64,000 nt of DNA, taken from the NCBI GenBank assembly GCA_963971285.1, contig OZ020260.1, positions 14,852,798 to 14,916,797 of the forward strand, given 5' to 3'. The notes under the pieces are model-generated. The model was not told the origin of the DNA. It did not search any database and saw only the letters and a list, made by a program, of their open reading frames with translations. The position numbers and the translations under genes were made by a program. Numbering within the stretch: the first letter of the stretch is position 1; every line of letters begins with the position of its first letter. The DNA is from Astropecten irregularis (taxonomy: Eukaryota; Echinodermata; Asteroidea; Paxillosida; Astropectinidae). Shown here in pieces: positions 49,446 to 59,726 of this stretch.

Positions 49446-51709
49446 ACACGGTTCATTCTATAACATCCCTACATCCCTAGATCCCATCTAGACCTAGATT
49501 TGGTTTTCAAAAAGAAAGAGTGCAATTAGGAAATGACAAAGGGCAAGAGACCTTTCTATGTTGTTTCTATAGAAAGGTTTACTGTGTAGCTTTCTTTAAA
49601 AAATGAAATCCTGTTGTTCTACCATTTTAACTGGACAAACAAACTCAACGCGACATTTATAAATGTCACAAGTGTGAATGTAGGCCTATACGAAACAACA
49701 ACATTAGGTTTATATGAGTAATGTAAGCTTTGATATGCGGAAATGGGCTATAGATTCATGTTAACTGCTAGGATAACGCCAGGTTTAGTCACAAAATAAA
49801 AACACTCCCACACAATGCAAGGCTCATCTGAAACCTCCAAAACAAAACCACAGTAGATAAGAGCCTACATGTACATGTATGTACACAGGTAAACTGTTGT
49901 TGTTTTTCTAGACCAGTGCAGGTTCATTGCACACACACAAATAAAAAATAAAAATATATTATGTTCTCAACGGTTTTTATCACAAAGGGCAAAACAACAA
50001 ATTTCGGTGAATTTTAAGTGTTTATCTTCTTAATAATAAAATTAATCTTACGCAATGAACGCTGGCAATAGCCTGCTAAAGGTCATCTGTCTAGGTTAAG
50101 TACATGTGAAACCGAATGTTGACTGGCATAGAAACCATATAAGCAGATTGTTTATAATATTTAGAACTATGGTATGAAGCAATAGATTATTTAGAAACAC
50201 ATTTACTATACATTCATCATTGCTGTGCCTGGGGAACCATGGGAAAGACAAGGAAGGAATTTTTTTTTCTCTTCCCCTTTTGTCTAATTATGTAGACGCA
50301 AGTTAAAATAACCTGGGGAATGTATCAATGATCTACAGTGATCAAGTCAAGAGTGACCAGCCAATCCACTAGAGTCATTGGTGGGATTTGAACTTAGGAC
50401 CAAAGGAGTGAAAGATGAAGGGCATATATAAATAATGCTATGCCAACCATGTAATCGAGCACAATGTGAATGACAAATTGCTGAACTTCTAATTTAATTT
50501 AATTTATTTTTTTTACATTTAAGTACTGTAAATCTGTTTTAGCCAGTGGTCATTTCGGCTACATGTAAAAAACCTGTGACTCAAGACAACCAGCAGGAAA
50601 ACAAAACTCTGATAGGTAATGCTTCATGCATACAGCTAACGTGTAACGTGTAACATATTAGCTACACGTTATTCAATAGCCATTGCATAGTAAAGTCAGC
50701 ACAGGAAGTTTCAAATGGCCACAGTCAGCGCTCGGACTCAATAAAATTGCTATTAATTTCTTAGGACATATATAATATGATTTCTGCACTGACAGTCTTT
50801 TTAATGCCTCCGGGCTACATGAGTTTGAGAAACACCAGGCCCAGTGAGTCATACATGTTATGTCACACGTCCTGGATTTACTGTGGTTTTCTTGGCCTTA
50901 ATTAGTACATTGAAAGATGACGTTGTATTATCAGGGTTTATATATCGGTCGTCCTAGCTCACTTTATATACTCTAGTCAATGCCAAAATGGTTAATTAAT
51001 GCAGAGATATTAGGTTATTCGGAAAGAATACCACTGATGGCCATTACAAAAATAGGGTTAAATCCACTTTGAATGCAGCGGTAGCCATTTTTCTCATAAC
51101 GCCCTCTGACGGTCCCATATGTTTGTGCACAAGTGATGGAATTCTTCCCGGCTATTCATCTACACATTGTCATTGAATCCATAGCTATAGCTACATTAAT
51201 TTCTAGTTAGAGGGTCCTATGTGAGCTCATAAAGTCATATTCATAATCTAAAGGCAAAGAAAAAATGCTGTGCACAGTGTTTCACAAAAACTGTATCAAT
51301 AGGACTCCGCACTTGTGACGTCATACTCAGATATTCGGACAAACAAGTCATACGTCATATAGGACTACCCAACTTACACGTAAACATTGTGAAATTTGTC
51401 TGAACATCATAGCTGTTGATATAAAGGGCGTGCTCTATAAATAGCTCGAGCGCGGAGCCCTATTGTCTATTAAAAATCCATAGCGTAATGGCATCTTGTC
51501 CTTGAAGGTCACAGAACAAAAAAATGTAGTTGGAACTAAGAAAGTAGAAGGCTCACAGTCAGTCTCACAGGGAAGCAGTTTAGTTTCACATGAGCTTCAT
51601 TTTGAAGCTCTAGATCTTGAGCCGTGTCACTAACTTTGGTTTCCTTTTTATATGATATTATCAATTGTTATCAAACCTAAATGAATTGTAAATATTTCAG
51701 GGTGTATAC

Positions 51710-51914
51710 CTTTATATCTGCCATCTGGTGGGATCCTGTGTTCCACCCCTCTACGTCCGTCTCCATGTTGCTTGAACGGCTTGCTACTGCTGCTGCTGCT
51801 AGGACCCCGACCACTGCCCGAGTGTCTCCTGCTACTGTGATGGGCCGACGGGGCCTGAACTACGGCCGCTGTTTCTTTCGATGCCTGGTCAGCTTTGCCA
51901 TGTTGCTGGCCCAT
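51710..51914 (-). CDS. ABL: ABL tyrosine kinase, first exon with myristoylation signal (1b type)
   Basis: The ATG at 51914-51912 lies in CCATGGG context and the peptide starts MGQQHGKADQASKETA. Gly2 and the following QQ.GK match the N-myristoylated cap of vertebrate ABL1b (MGQQPGK). In that family the myristate docks in the kinase C-lobe and holds the enzyme inactive. The rest is low-complexity, with SSRRHSGSGRG, a Ser run and KQHGDGRRG. It ends GRYK plus one base of a split codon at donor TATAAAG|GTATAC, in phase with exon 2. The exon supplies 68 codons. Transcription would start to the right, in the GC-richer sequence at 51.9-52.2 kb. Confidence 0.93.
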
Positions 51915-52260
51915 GGTATGCTACAGCATGGTGCAGATGGCCCCACAGCGCAGAAACTCGTTCGATCCCCGTTTTTTTATTTTACTCTGAGCTGACTTTT
52001 CTCTACCCCTGCTGATGGTGGACAACCTCTTCTGATCGGCCTCGGATAAATCCAGAAAATGGCGGCCTGCTCGCCAGTCGGCGAGGCGTTGTAACTACGC
52101 TAATTGCACCCGTTCGTCCACATTTCATACCGCGGATTTCGTCGTTTTGGTCATTCTTCGAAATTCTCTTCAGCTGCAAGACAGGACGGTGTGAATTTTC
52201 AGACATAAATATCGCAGGAAGTGTCAGCCATCTTAACCAAGTGAAACCTGACTTGAGGTT
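51915..52260 (-). promoter_or_regulatory. Probable 5' UTR and promoter region of ABL 1b transcript
   Basis: The stretch upstream of the MGQQ start is richer in G+C and CpG than its surroundings (for example GGCGGCCTGCTCGCCAGTCG near 52061). It includes AAAATGGCGGCC, close to the YY1 promoter motif. An upstream reading frame of about 67 codons lies at 52003-52206 on the same strand. No TATA box in a convincing position was seen. The exact transcription start is not determinable here. Confidence 0.4.
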
Positions 52261-53011
52261 AAATCACAACCGCGCAAGGCATATATTATCATAATTTATT
52301 GCAAGGTCATAAGGTCAATGCATAATTAACGCGCTACCCACGTGTCGATCTTCATTTTCCCCTCAAATTTTCGGTCCCCCGTTCGAGGTAACCCTTATTC
52401 AGAGTTCAATAGCCCTTACTCTATTAGGGACATTGTAGCCTTTCGAATAATCGACAAGGATAATTCAAACAAAATCTCAGAAAATTATCCCCTTATCTGC
52501 ATATTAATTACATCATCATGCCACACAATGTTTGAACCCAGATTGTTAATTTCCCGACAGAAAAATGAAATGGCAATCAAAAGTTCTGCGACCAAATTTC
52601 TTAATTAATTGAAACTCAGCTATACTATGATACTTTGAAGCTACATGTATAAAGACCATTTCACTTTTAAAACTATTTCTTGAACTGTTTTCTAGGTCAT
52701 CTTTATTTGTGCCTGTCATGTTGCAAATTTAACATTAATTAAAATCTGTTTCTGCATGAGAAAACGTATCTTAGTCCATGGGAGTTTTCTTTCACACTCG
52801 TAGGCCAACTTCTTGAAGTTTATGAGCCTCTTCGAACAATCATCCTCGATTTACATAATTGAATCGCTAATTTGCAAAGATTTTCAACTATCTTTATCAA
52901 TTATATTTGATCAACTGTAGAATACAATCCATCAAAACTGGTTATTTTGAAGGTAAAAATTATTTTGGGGTATATAAACGCCAGCGGCTGAGGTCGTGAT
53001 ATTTGCAGTAA

Positions 53012-53068
53012 GTCGGCATCATAGAGATACATACTAATAGCTTAGTATATATCTCTATGGTCGGCATC
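53012..53068. repeat. 38-bp palindrome flanked by 9-bp direct repeats
   Basis: GTCGGCATC at 53012-53020 and 53060-53068 flanks a hairpin: ATAGAGATACATACTA, then ATAGCT, then TAGTATATATCTCTAT (53021-53058). The arms pair with a single mismatch. The direct repeats look like a target-site duplication around a tiny foldback insert. Confidence 0.75.
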
Positions 53069-53293
53069 AATCTTGATGGTGACATCAGAATAAATTATGA
53101 CAAGCCTACCGCCAAGTGGTTGTAGTATCAGCACAACCACTTCACCGCTGGTTTCCCGTCCCTCTTCATTACAATTGCGCGAGAAGTACTTGGTACCCGT
53201 GAGTAACGGTGGCCCAGATTGTAAAGAAGAGAGGGCGGTAGACTCATTCAGTAATGTGTGAAGTTTGGCACGGTCAATGAGCGGAACGACTAA
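53042..53293 (-). CDS. Possible terminal exon, unidentified protein
   Basis: After acceptor-like CATTTTTTAG the frame reads RAKLHTLLNESTALSSLQSG, TGTKYFSRNCNEEGRETSGE and VVVLILQPLGGRLVIIYSDV, ending at a stop by 53042. Composition looks protein-like, but I recognise no family. The stop falls in the small palindromic insert at 53021-53058, so the end may be altered. It lies upstream of ABL exon 1b on the same strand. Confidence 0.25.
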   Translation of the reverse strand, partial: LVVPLIDRAKLHTLLNESTALSSLQSGPPLLTGTKYFSRNCNEEGRETSGEVVVLILQPLGGRLVIIYSDVTIKIDADHRDIY

Positions 53294-56200
53294 AAAATGC
53301 AATATTATTACGTATTCATGCTTATTAGGTACGTTATGATCCGCGGATTACCTAACACACTGTAATTGATATAATAAAAGCTGTACTTTTCAAAGCGCAC
53401 AAAACATGTAGGCCTAAAATTGAAGGGAGCATAATTATGATGCTATAGTATTGACGGCAAAATGATTGCCCAAACGAATTTCTATTTTTATTATTTTTGT
53501 TAATCTTTATTATTTTTTTTAGGGGGAGGGATTGTCTGTTTGTTGTCTATTTATTTGTTTGTCCGTTAGTTGTTTCCCATGATGTGAAAGCCTTTGTAGC
53601 CGTAACTACCTGCGCATCATCTCTCGGACTCCCGCCAAGAAGCCCGCCCTCAACGCCCTCCTCATCCAGAAAGTTCGCGCGCTCATTGTCATTCAGTGAA
53701 GATCAGTGGTCTCAACCGGCTCCTTTTAATGTAACCTTTATAAAGAACGAAGTTTTGAAATATCTGGGCTTATTTTGTTAATAAATTGACACAAGGGACA
53801 ATAAATAAATTGTTTTAATTTCTCTTCGTCGAAAACTGAAGAAAAACTGGTCGTAAGCCAACAGCCGGCCGGAAACGGTTACCATAGAAACGAGTAAGTT
53901 CATTCCGTTGACGGCTCAAATTGTGCTGATACGTGTAGTTTCATTCTATCAATTTTCTCAAGAGTAAGTAAAGCCTTTTGAAAATAAGATTTTGAGGGTT
54001 GGGGATTTGTCTTAAGTTAGGCCCTACTGTGGTGCCACATTGTGCCATTAAAGAACGATCAAAAATTGACGCCCAAAAAGAAATGTAAGTTGAGTTTCAG
54101 GTTTAACGGAATTTGACTATTTTCATTGAAGGAGACCTTCAGTATTACATCAAATATTACACAACACGAACTGTATACAATAGTGGTAGACATCATAAAA
54201 CGCAGCAAAAACTGCAAACAACTGATCTGTATTCAGACAATTGCAAGCTCGGAGTTCATCTTTATTTCCTCTGGAATCGTTTCAAAATGACACCAATCGT
54301 TTAAATAATTATTCAGAGCCGTTTGAATTGACTTCATAAAAATGGTGACGTCACTATAGTCTCAATGGCTTACTACACTACGACCACTACACGGGATTGA
54401 CTTGAAAATGAAAGAGCATTATGTGGATGAAGGCAATGGAGAAGATCGACCTAACTTCAGTTAGGTTTGGTTACCCAGGTAAATCCACACCAGCATGAGA
54501 CACCTACGACCGACCATGACAGACCAACTGACAAAAAGACCAACAAGTCTACCAACCAACCCACCGTCCAACAATAACAACTAACTCCAGAATAAAAGGG
54601 GTGTGTCACATGAACAGGGCACTGCCCCTTTTACATTACAGCCTGTTCCCCAAGCTTCTAAATGCGGGTGTCTTTCATAACTGCATGATATACACATTTC
54701 TGTAGGTGATTAAAATTTGTAATGAAGAGAATCCTTCCATATTGGCATGTACTGTTTATTGGAACCACTATGCATATAAATCTATACAGGAAAAATTTTC
54801 GAAATTAATATCTTAAAAGAAGACAATAATTGCTTAAAAACTTTAAAAAGTAATAAATTATTATTTTTGAGGCAAGAAAATTTAAATAATCCTTCCAGTA
54901 ACATATCCCCTCTCCAATTCACAACATTTAATCTGAGAGGAAGATTTTGAAGTAAGATTTAGATAACAAATAAATTTAATGTCTTTGGGCTTTCACTTCA
55001 TACCCCTCATTAGCAATATTGATTACCTTTATTCTCCTACTTCTTCAGTTCCCAAGAGGTCTGATTTTATGAAGCATTCCTCGATACCTCTTCCCTCATT
55101 CTGGGGGAGTAACACTTTCACAATGGTCAACTACAAGACAGTTATAACATCCGATCATCGGCTTGATGAATGACATCAAAGTTCTTTATTACTGTTCTTC
55201 CCATTTTGATATTCATATTGCTGTATAAATATTGCTTTGGTACAGCATTACCAAAGTATTCTGAAACATTGTTGGTACAGCCCTACCTGCTTTTAATTAA
55301 TGATGGACCTTTGGAGGTTCCCAAGCTAGATGGTAGAATTACTGGCTAAGTCGAGTAACTTTTTCCAGAAGTTGGTATAAATAGAAATGCACAGCAGCAC
55401 ACTGATGTTGACTTGCTATTACATCTTGTCACAGACTCCATTTATTAAATCCTTTATCCTTCTGATCCAGCCCCGCTCCCCAGCCACAGTGAGTGGATTT
55501 CATTCATTGGGCAAAAGTCCTATACAGCAAAACTCAAAATGATGATAAAAACCTGCTTGAAGTTTCTTGAAATATATATATTTATATATATTTATATTTA
55601 CAGTTTTAAGGTCAGCTAGGCTAATTTTATTCGTGAAAATGATCTGAATACTGAAAGACATAAATTAAGTTTTGTTCCAAATGTGAGACAAGCAGAATTT
55701 ACCACACTTATAAACTTTTTTGTTTTCAGAGGCATTTTTTTATTTGATTCATGAATTTAATGAATTAAAAAGATAATTAGTGTCTCATGAATTGGTTAAC
55801 CATAAAAAAACCCGCTATAAAAAAATTACTGAGAAGAAAGTGGGAAAAGGGGATTGTTATGAATTGGTTCGAAAAAATTGGCCCTCTCAAACAACTTACC
55901 ACAATAAAATTAATTTTTCTGTCATCAAAGATTGTATCCAAGTTTATACAGATTTGTTTTTCTGAAAAGAGTGGGAAACTGATGGTAGCAATTTTCAAAC
56001 TGACTACTTCTAAAATTCCCATAAGTTTGTGAAACCAGTTAGGAAAAGAAAGGCATTTAAAACAGATACTTAGCCCAAAGGGTCTATACATGACACAAAA
56101 TAAAGATTAAGTTTGCAGAGTTTGAGAGCTAAATAAAATATAGATGTACAAAAAAGATCTTCCTGAAAAATTGTTGGCATGAATGATATACCACCTAGAA

Positions 56201-57337
56201 TCCTTCTCAATACTATTCATGATCTTGTCTAATTCTTCCTCTGAGCTACTTCACATTTATTCTCATCATCTTCTAGTGTCAACTCTTTGGCATATTCACA
56301 CACCCAGCTGCCATGAAATGGTGTTGACCGGGGGATAGTACATGAATACTGACTGCTAACTAATGCTATAGTAAAACTATTCCACCCAGGCAACTTATTA
56401 TTAACATGAGTGAAAGCAGTGAGTTTGCACCCATGACTTCTGCATGCCAGACTGGTTACCCTGCAGTTTGATGGTTGCCATGGGATAGTCTACTGGTGGC
56501 TATGCATATAGAATGGCTGATGTTGCAGATAGTGGTGTAATAGAAGCTTGTCCAATCACAGGATAGAATCCATCGGAGAGGTGTTGGAAATACTCTTTCA
56601 ATAGTGGAAGGGTTCTTGATACTTGATGGATGGACCACAACGCTGGACTGTTTTCTCTGAAACACTGTCAGGCTTGACTTTCTAAACTTTCCAGCAAACA
56701 CGAGGTCTTCATGTTGGCTAAAAGTTCTCCACTGTCCTCTCATCAGGGCTTGCAAGCATTCAGGACTTTCTGGCTTTATATAAAGGAAAACATGAGTATG
56801 AGTACTGGAAAATCACTATGAGTGTACCCTCTTTTAGGGTTTCAACACTTAGTCTTTGGTGATGTCCAAGCAGAAAATGTCCACTCGCTCTTCAGAGGGG
56901 CTTGAACTCCCTTGAACTTCCACCAGCACAAGCAACCTATAGTCAACCCCCTGGGACAAGAACAGCTTAATTTAACTATGCAATGGCAAATAATGATGAA
57001 GCAGAAGGCTGGGGCTCTCCTTTTTCCAGGTGGGTGAAATCCAACAGAAGTCTCTGGTCACCTTTTCCCTTTTCTTCTGAACATTTTTGGAGAGGGTAAC
57101 AAAATACACCCTCCCTCGAATGGAAAGCACTTTGAAGTGTTTGACGAGTTTCAAGTTCCACAATATTCACATATTACATGTATAAAAGTAGTCTGCAGGA
57201 TATATATATATATTTATACATATGTTTATATATATAATAGTCTGGTTCCGGTTTGTGTCTGGTTAGTCAGTCTTATCAAAGTCTTCGTCTTCCTCAGCAA
57301 CAACCGTCTGAAGAGGGATCCATTGTGGCTTCTGGCG
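53294..57337. other. Intergenic region between ABL and the GABA-B-type gene
   Basis: AT-rich sequence. A plus-strand frame at 53590-53781 (PPRSPPSTPSSSRKFARS) looks somewhat protein-like but is unassigned. A CRE-like TGACGTCA lies at 54346. Dinucleotide TA runs occur at 55572-55600 and 57199-57238. The right part probably holds the 3' UTR of the GABA-B-type gene. No other gene is supported. Confidence 0.6.
57199..57238. repeat. AT-dinucleotide microsatellite
   Basis: TATATATATATATATTTATA and TTTATATATATAATA form an interrupted TA tract just downstream of the GABA-B-type stop codon, within its probable 3' UTR. Confidence 0.9.
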
Positions 57338-57622
57338 TCAAATATACGTCTCTGAGAACTCTTCCTCAGAGGCTGCCGAGTTCCTCTGGCCTCTGGGTAG
57401 CGAGGCCGACAAGGCGGAGCTGGCCACACCCACTGAGACAAACGCACTGTCCTCACAAGACATGGTGGGCGGGGTGAGCTTGTCAGTACCCAGGGAGGTG
57501 CGTGACCGACGTGTCGCCGTTGGGCTGCGTTGCTGGAGCTTGATAGGGTCAGTGGTCTGTGGATGGATGGTCTTGGAACGCTGTGCTATGAGCTCTGTTA
57601 AATGACGTATCCGTCTTTCTCT
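57338..57622 (-). CDS. GABA-B-type receptor, terminal exon (coiled-coil end and C-terminus)
   Basis: The acceptor TAAATAG precedes AGAGAAAG. The 285-bp exon reads RERRIRHLTELIAQRSKTIH, LQQRSPTATRRSRTSLGTD, and ends SAASEEEFSETYI with TGA at 57340-57338. The first 15 residues continue the heptad pattern of the previous exon (IAERERRIRHLTELI), comparable to the IIAEKEERVSELRHQ stretch of vertebrate GABBR1 used for subunit dimerisation and retention control. The Arg-rich TRRSRTS stretch might act in trafficking, but that is inference. The tail is short compared with vertebrate GABBR2. Confidence 0.85.
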   Translation of the reverse strand, partial: RERRIRHLTELIAQRSKTIHPQTTDPIKLQQRSPTATRRSRTSLGTDKLTPPTMSCEDSAFVSVGVASSALSASLPRGQRNSAASEEEFSETYI

Positions 57623-57842
57623 CTATTTACACGGACAAACAAAAAAACAATGCATTATTCAATCTGAAATTCCAAAATGTGTCCCAAAATTTCATATCCA
57701 AAAGAAAAGCACCTGCATATTTTCAAGACACTCAATTATCAGTCCAATCAATGAGCATCTAAATCTGGGAATGGTGTGAAGTTTTATTGGAAACGTGTAG
57801 GAGTGTAAAGCCCCGGTATGGCTGGACTGGTGTCATATACCA

Positions 57843-58071
57843 AGGCTGGATTCCACAAAGCCCTTACAATATATCGTAACTCCAGTTACAAAAGATAACC
57901 CATCGTATGGGGCCTACCCCATAGGGCTACAATACATCAACAGTCTTACGATTGGTTGTAATTTACGATGAGTTTACTTATGATGCATTGCAGCCCTATG
58001 TAGGATACGATGGGTTATCCTTCGTAACTCAAGTTACGATCGATCGTAAGGCTTCGTGAAATCGGCACCTA
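57843..58071. mobile_element. MITE, GGGGTCG-ATTTCA-ended family, copy 3
   Basis: It begins GGCTGGATTCCACAAAGCCC and ends GGCTTCGTGAAATCGGCACC with inverted subterminal blocks (TAACCCATCGTATGG and ATACGATGGGTTATCC; GTAACTCCAGTTAC and GTAACTCAAGTTACG). The right end aligns to the 16.75-kb copy over about 60 bases. It lies in the last intron of the GABA-B-type gene. Confidence 0.85.
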
Positions 58072-58086
58072 GTCTTTCATACTCAC

Positions 58087-58224
58087 CTCTGCTATTTGTC
58101 GTTTAATCTCTATGTTATCTGCTGATAATCGTTGGTGTTTCTCTTCATCTTCCCTGCTGGGTGCGGCGATACCGGGCATGTTTTTCGTGTACATCCCATC
58201 CGGGTTTTTTATAATGTAAAGCAT
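58087..58224 (-). CDS. GABA-B-type receptor, post-TM7 tail and coiled-coil start exon
   Basis: The 138-bp exon lies between acceptor TTCATCAG and donor GCAGAG|GTGAGT. It is 46 codons in phase 0: MLYIIKNPDGMYTKNMPG, then SREDEEKHQRLSADNIEIKR and QIAE. The first part follows FAPK at the end of TM7. The end is a Leu/Ile heptad-type helix that continues in the terminal exon. Cytoplasmic tail coiled coils mediate GABA-B1/B2 heterodimers in vertebrates. Confidence 0.87.
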
Positions 58225-59213
58225 CTGATGAAAGAAGGAAACCAGGTTAAAGAATAATGCTGTCAGCCTTTCTTTTTTCAGGGCAGGAACTTTGTTCTGG
58301 CAATGACCAGGGGCACCGAGGCAATGACCAGGGGCACCAAGGCAATGGCCAGGGGCACCAAGGCAATAACCAGGGGCACCAAGGCAATAATCAGGGGCAC
58401 CAAGGCAATGACCAGGGGCATCAAGGCAATGACCAGGGGCACCAAGGCAATGATATGTAAGTCAATTTATTCTCTAGCCACCTTTGAGAGTACTCTGCAA
58501 CATTAAGTTTGAGTCAGTGCTCTGTTCTCCTAGGCACATTACATGATAATCTCTTCTCTGAATTACCCACTCTTGGCTTGGACTTGACGAGAGCCCAGCG
58601 GTGAGAAAGACACTTCCTTATCATCGAGCTCAATAACCGCTACAGTAGCCTCAAGACTTAACAACCATACTGCCAGCACAGGCATCCTGTATCTGGGCCA
58701 AGTCAACATGCCGAGCACATGATCCCCATAGGACTTCTGATAATTCTTGAAGCTACAAGATGCTTGCAAGGTGCTAATTGAACAGCTCAATTCAAAAACA
58801 ACAAACGGTGCTCTGTATTTGTTCAGCACAAAAAGCCACCATCGACCAAACAGTTTTTGTGTCAACAATTTGAATCTCAAAGATGTACGGTCCAAATCTG
58901 AGTTCTGTTTCAGAATTCAGAATTCAGTAGTAATTGTGAGTCCATGTATTTATTAAGATATTCCAAAACATGTTTCATTTGCTTTGTATTTCTGTGCCCT
59001 GTTTACCTAGTGGATGTTTCTCTCAAGGACCTAATTTCATTCAATAGGAATGTCAATACCTATCTTCTTCCATGCAGCATTTCCTTATTTTGGCCCTTTA
59101 CCTTCGTAGTTTATAAAAGCATATTTCTATTTTCATTTTCACATAAACATTTCCATGACAGTTTTGTAGAAAGTCTGCAAAGCTATTTATGGTAATATTT
59201 TATGAGAGCTCAC
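58225..59213 (-). other. GABA-B-type gene intron with minisatellite
   Basis: Bounded by donor CCAAAG|GTGAGC and acceptor TTCATCAG. It contains 21-bp minisatellite locus E at 58298-58455. The remaining sequence shows no recognised exon. Confidence 0.8.
58298..58455 (+). repeat. 21-bp minisatellite, locus E (most regular)
   Basis: Seven to eight nearly identical 21-bp units on the plus strand: GGCAATGACCAGGGGCACCA followed by A, with variants GGCAATAACC, GGCAATAATC and GGGCATCAA. Translated in one plus frame it gives the heptad GNDQGHQ. The frame is a by-product of a period divisible by three. It is the same family as loci A to D inside ABL introns. Confidence 0.93.
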
Positions 59214-59342
59214 CTTTGGAGCGAATATTAAAATCAGCGTGATGGTTGAGCAGAAGACGACTGTGAGGGCAGCAAACCCAAAGACTGCGTCCTGCTGACT
59301 GCGAATAATGATGGTGACAGGCGCTGTTATGATACACAAAAC
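59214..59342 (-). CDS. GABA-B-type receptor, TM6 end and TM7 exon
   Basis: The 129-bp exon (43 codons, phase 0) reads [20 protein letters not shown] and [20 protein letters not shown], ending APK. VLC.ITAPVT...SQQDA.F matches GABBR1 around TM6 and extracellular loop 3. FCSTITL is like GABBR2 TM7. The mix of both subtype signatures leaves the subunit type open. The acceptor is TTCACAG|GTTTTG and the donor CCAAAG|GTGAGC. Confidence 0.93.
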
Positions 59343-59598
59343 CTGTGAAGGAAACAACAACAACAACAACAACAACCATTAAAGTACTAGGAAAGAGTGG
59401 ATTTTTGTTTTTAAAAGACGGTTTTTAAAACTCCCACTATGTCAACAGAAGTGTTGAGTTGAGTATGAGAAGTTAACATGTATTGAGTACCAGTATATGA
59501 TTATAGAATATGTGAATATAAATACAATCACATTGGTGTTTGGTTGACATCAGATCAAAACCATAATGACTGAAAGATAAAAGTTCTGAGCAACTTAC
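59343..59598 (-). other. GABA-B-type gene intron (256 bp)
   Basis: Bounded by donor GTTTCC|GTAAGT and acceptor TTCACAG. It holds a short AAC trinucleotide microsatellite (about 59358-59375 on the plus strand). Confidence 0.85.
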
Positions 59599-59726
59599 GG
59601 AAACATTGTAAACAGACATTCCAACATATCTGGAATCATTTAGATCTCGCACGGTCATGTTCCTTGTCTCATATGCTAAGAAGAGCCCAAATATAAGTAG
59701 CAGACCGTTGATGGCGTACAGTATAC
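59599..59726 (-). CDS. GABA-B-type receptor, TM5 to TM6 start exon
   Basis: The acceptor CCTACAG precedes GT, completing a split codon. The reading is [20 protein letters not shown] (TM5), [20 protein letters not shown] (intracellular loop 3 and TM6 start), VS. ETRN followed by LNDS.Y.GMSVYNV matches GABBR2, and FLAYET matches GABBR1. This is a class C G-protein-coupled receptor, normally activated through an extracellular Venus-flytrap domain and coupled to Gi/o. The exons for that domain and TM1-TM4 were not found to the right within the window and probably lie beyond 64000. Confidence 0.93.

Larger units (their letters stand above)
22505..51709 (-). other. Large ABL first intron between exon 1b and candidate exon 1a (29 kb)
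   Basis: Bounded by donor TATAAAG|GTATAC of exon 1b; the next exon used downstream may be exon 2. It is mostly AT-rich non-coding DNA with repeats listed separately. Stretches without any listed feature (22772-24580, 24980-28470, 29000-32040, 33050-36170, 36900-38650, 38700-40760, 41780-44210, 44400-46430, 49450-51700) show many TACATGTA-like palindromes and short ORFs only. I recognise no other protein family there. Confidence 0.65.

Noticed and set aside
50380-50405. B-box-like reverse complement of GATTTGAAC
   Set aside because: No matching A-box; too little for a SINE or tRNA call.
51951-51985. B-box-like GTTCGATCCCC followed by a T run near ABL exon 1b
   Set aside because: No A-box at the expected distance, so not a tRNA gene.
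58257-58506. Plus-strand ORFs with GNDQGHQ and GTKAMTR heptads
   Set aside because: Minisatellite translation in the antisense direction within a receptor intron.
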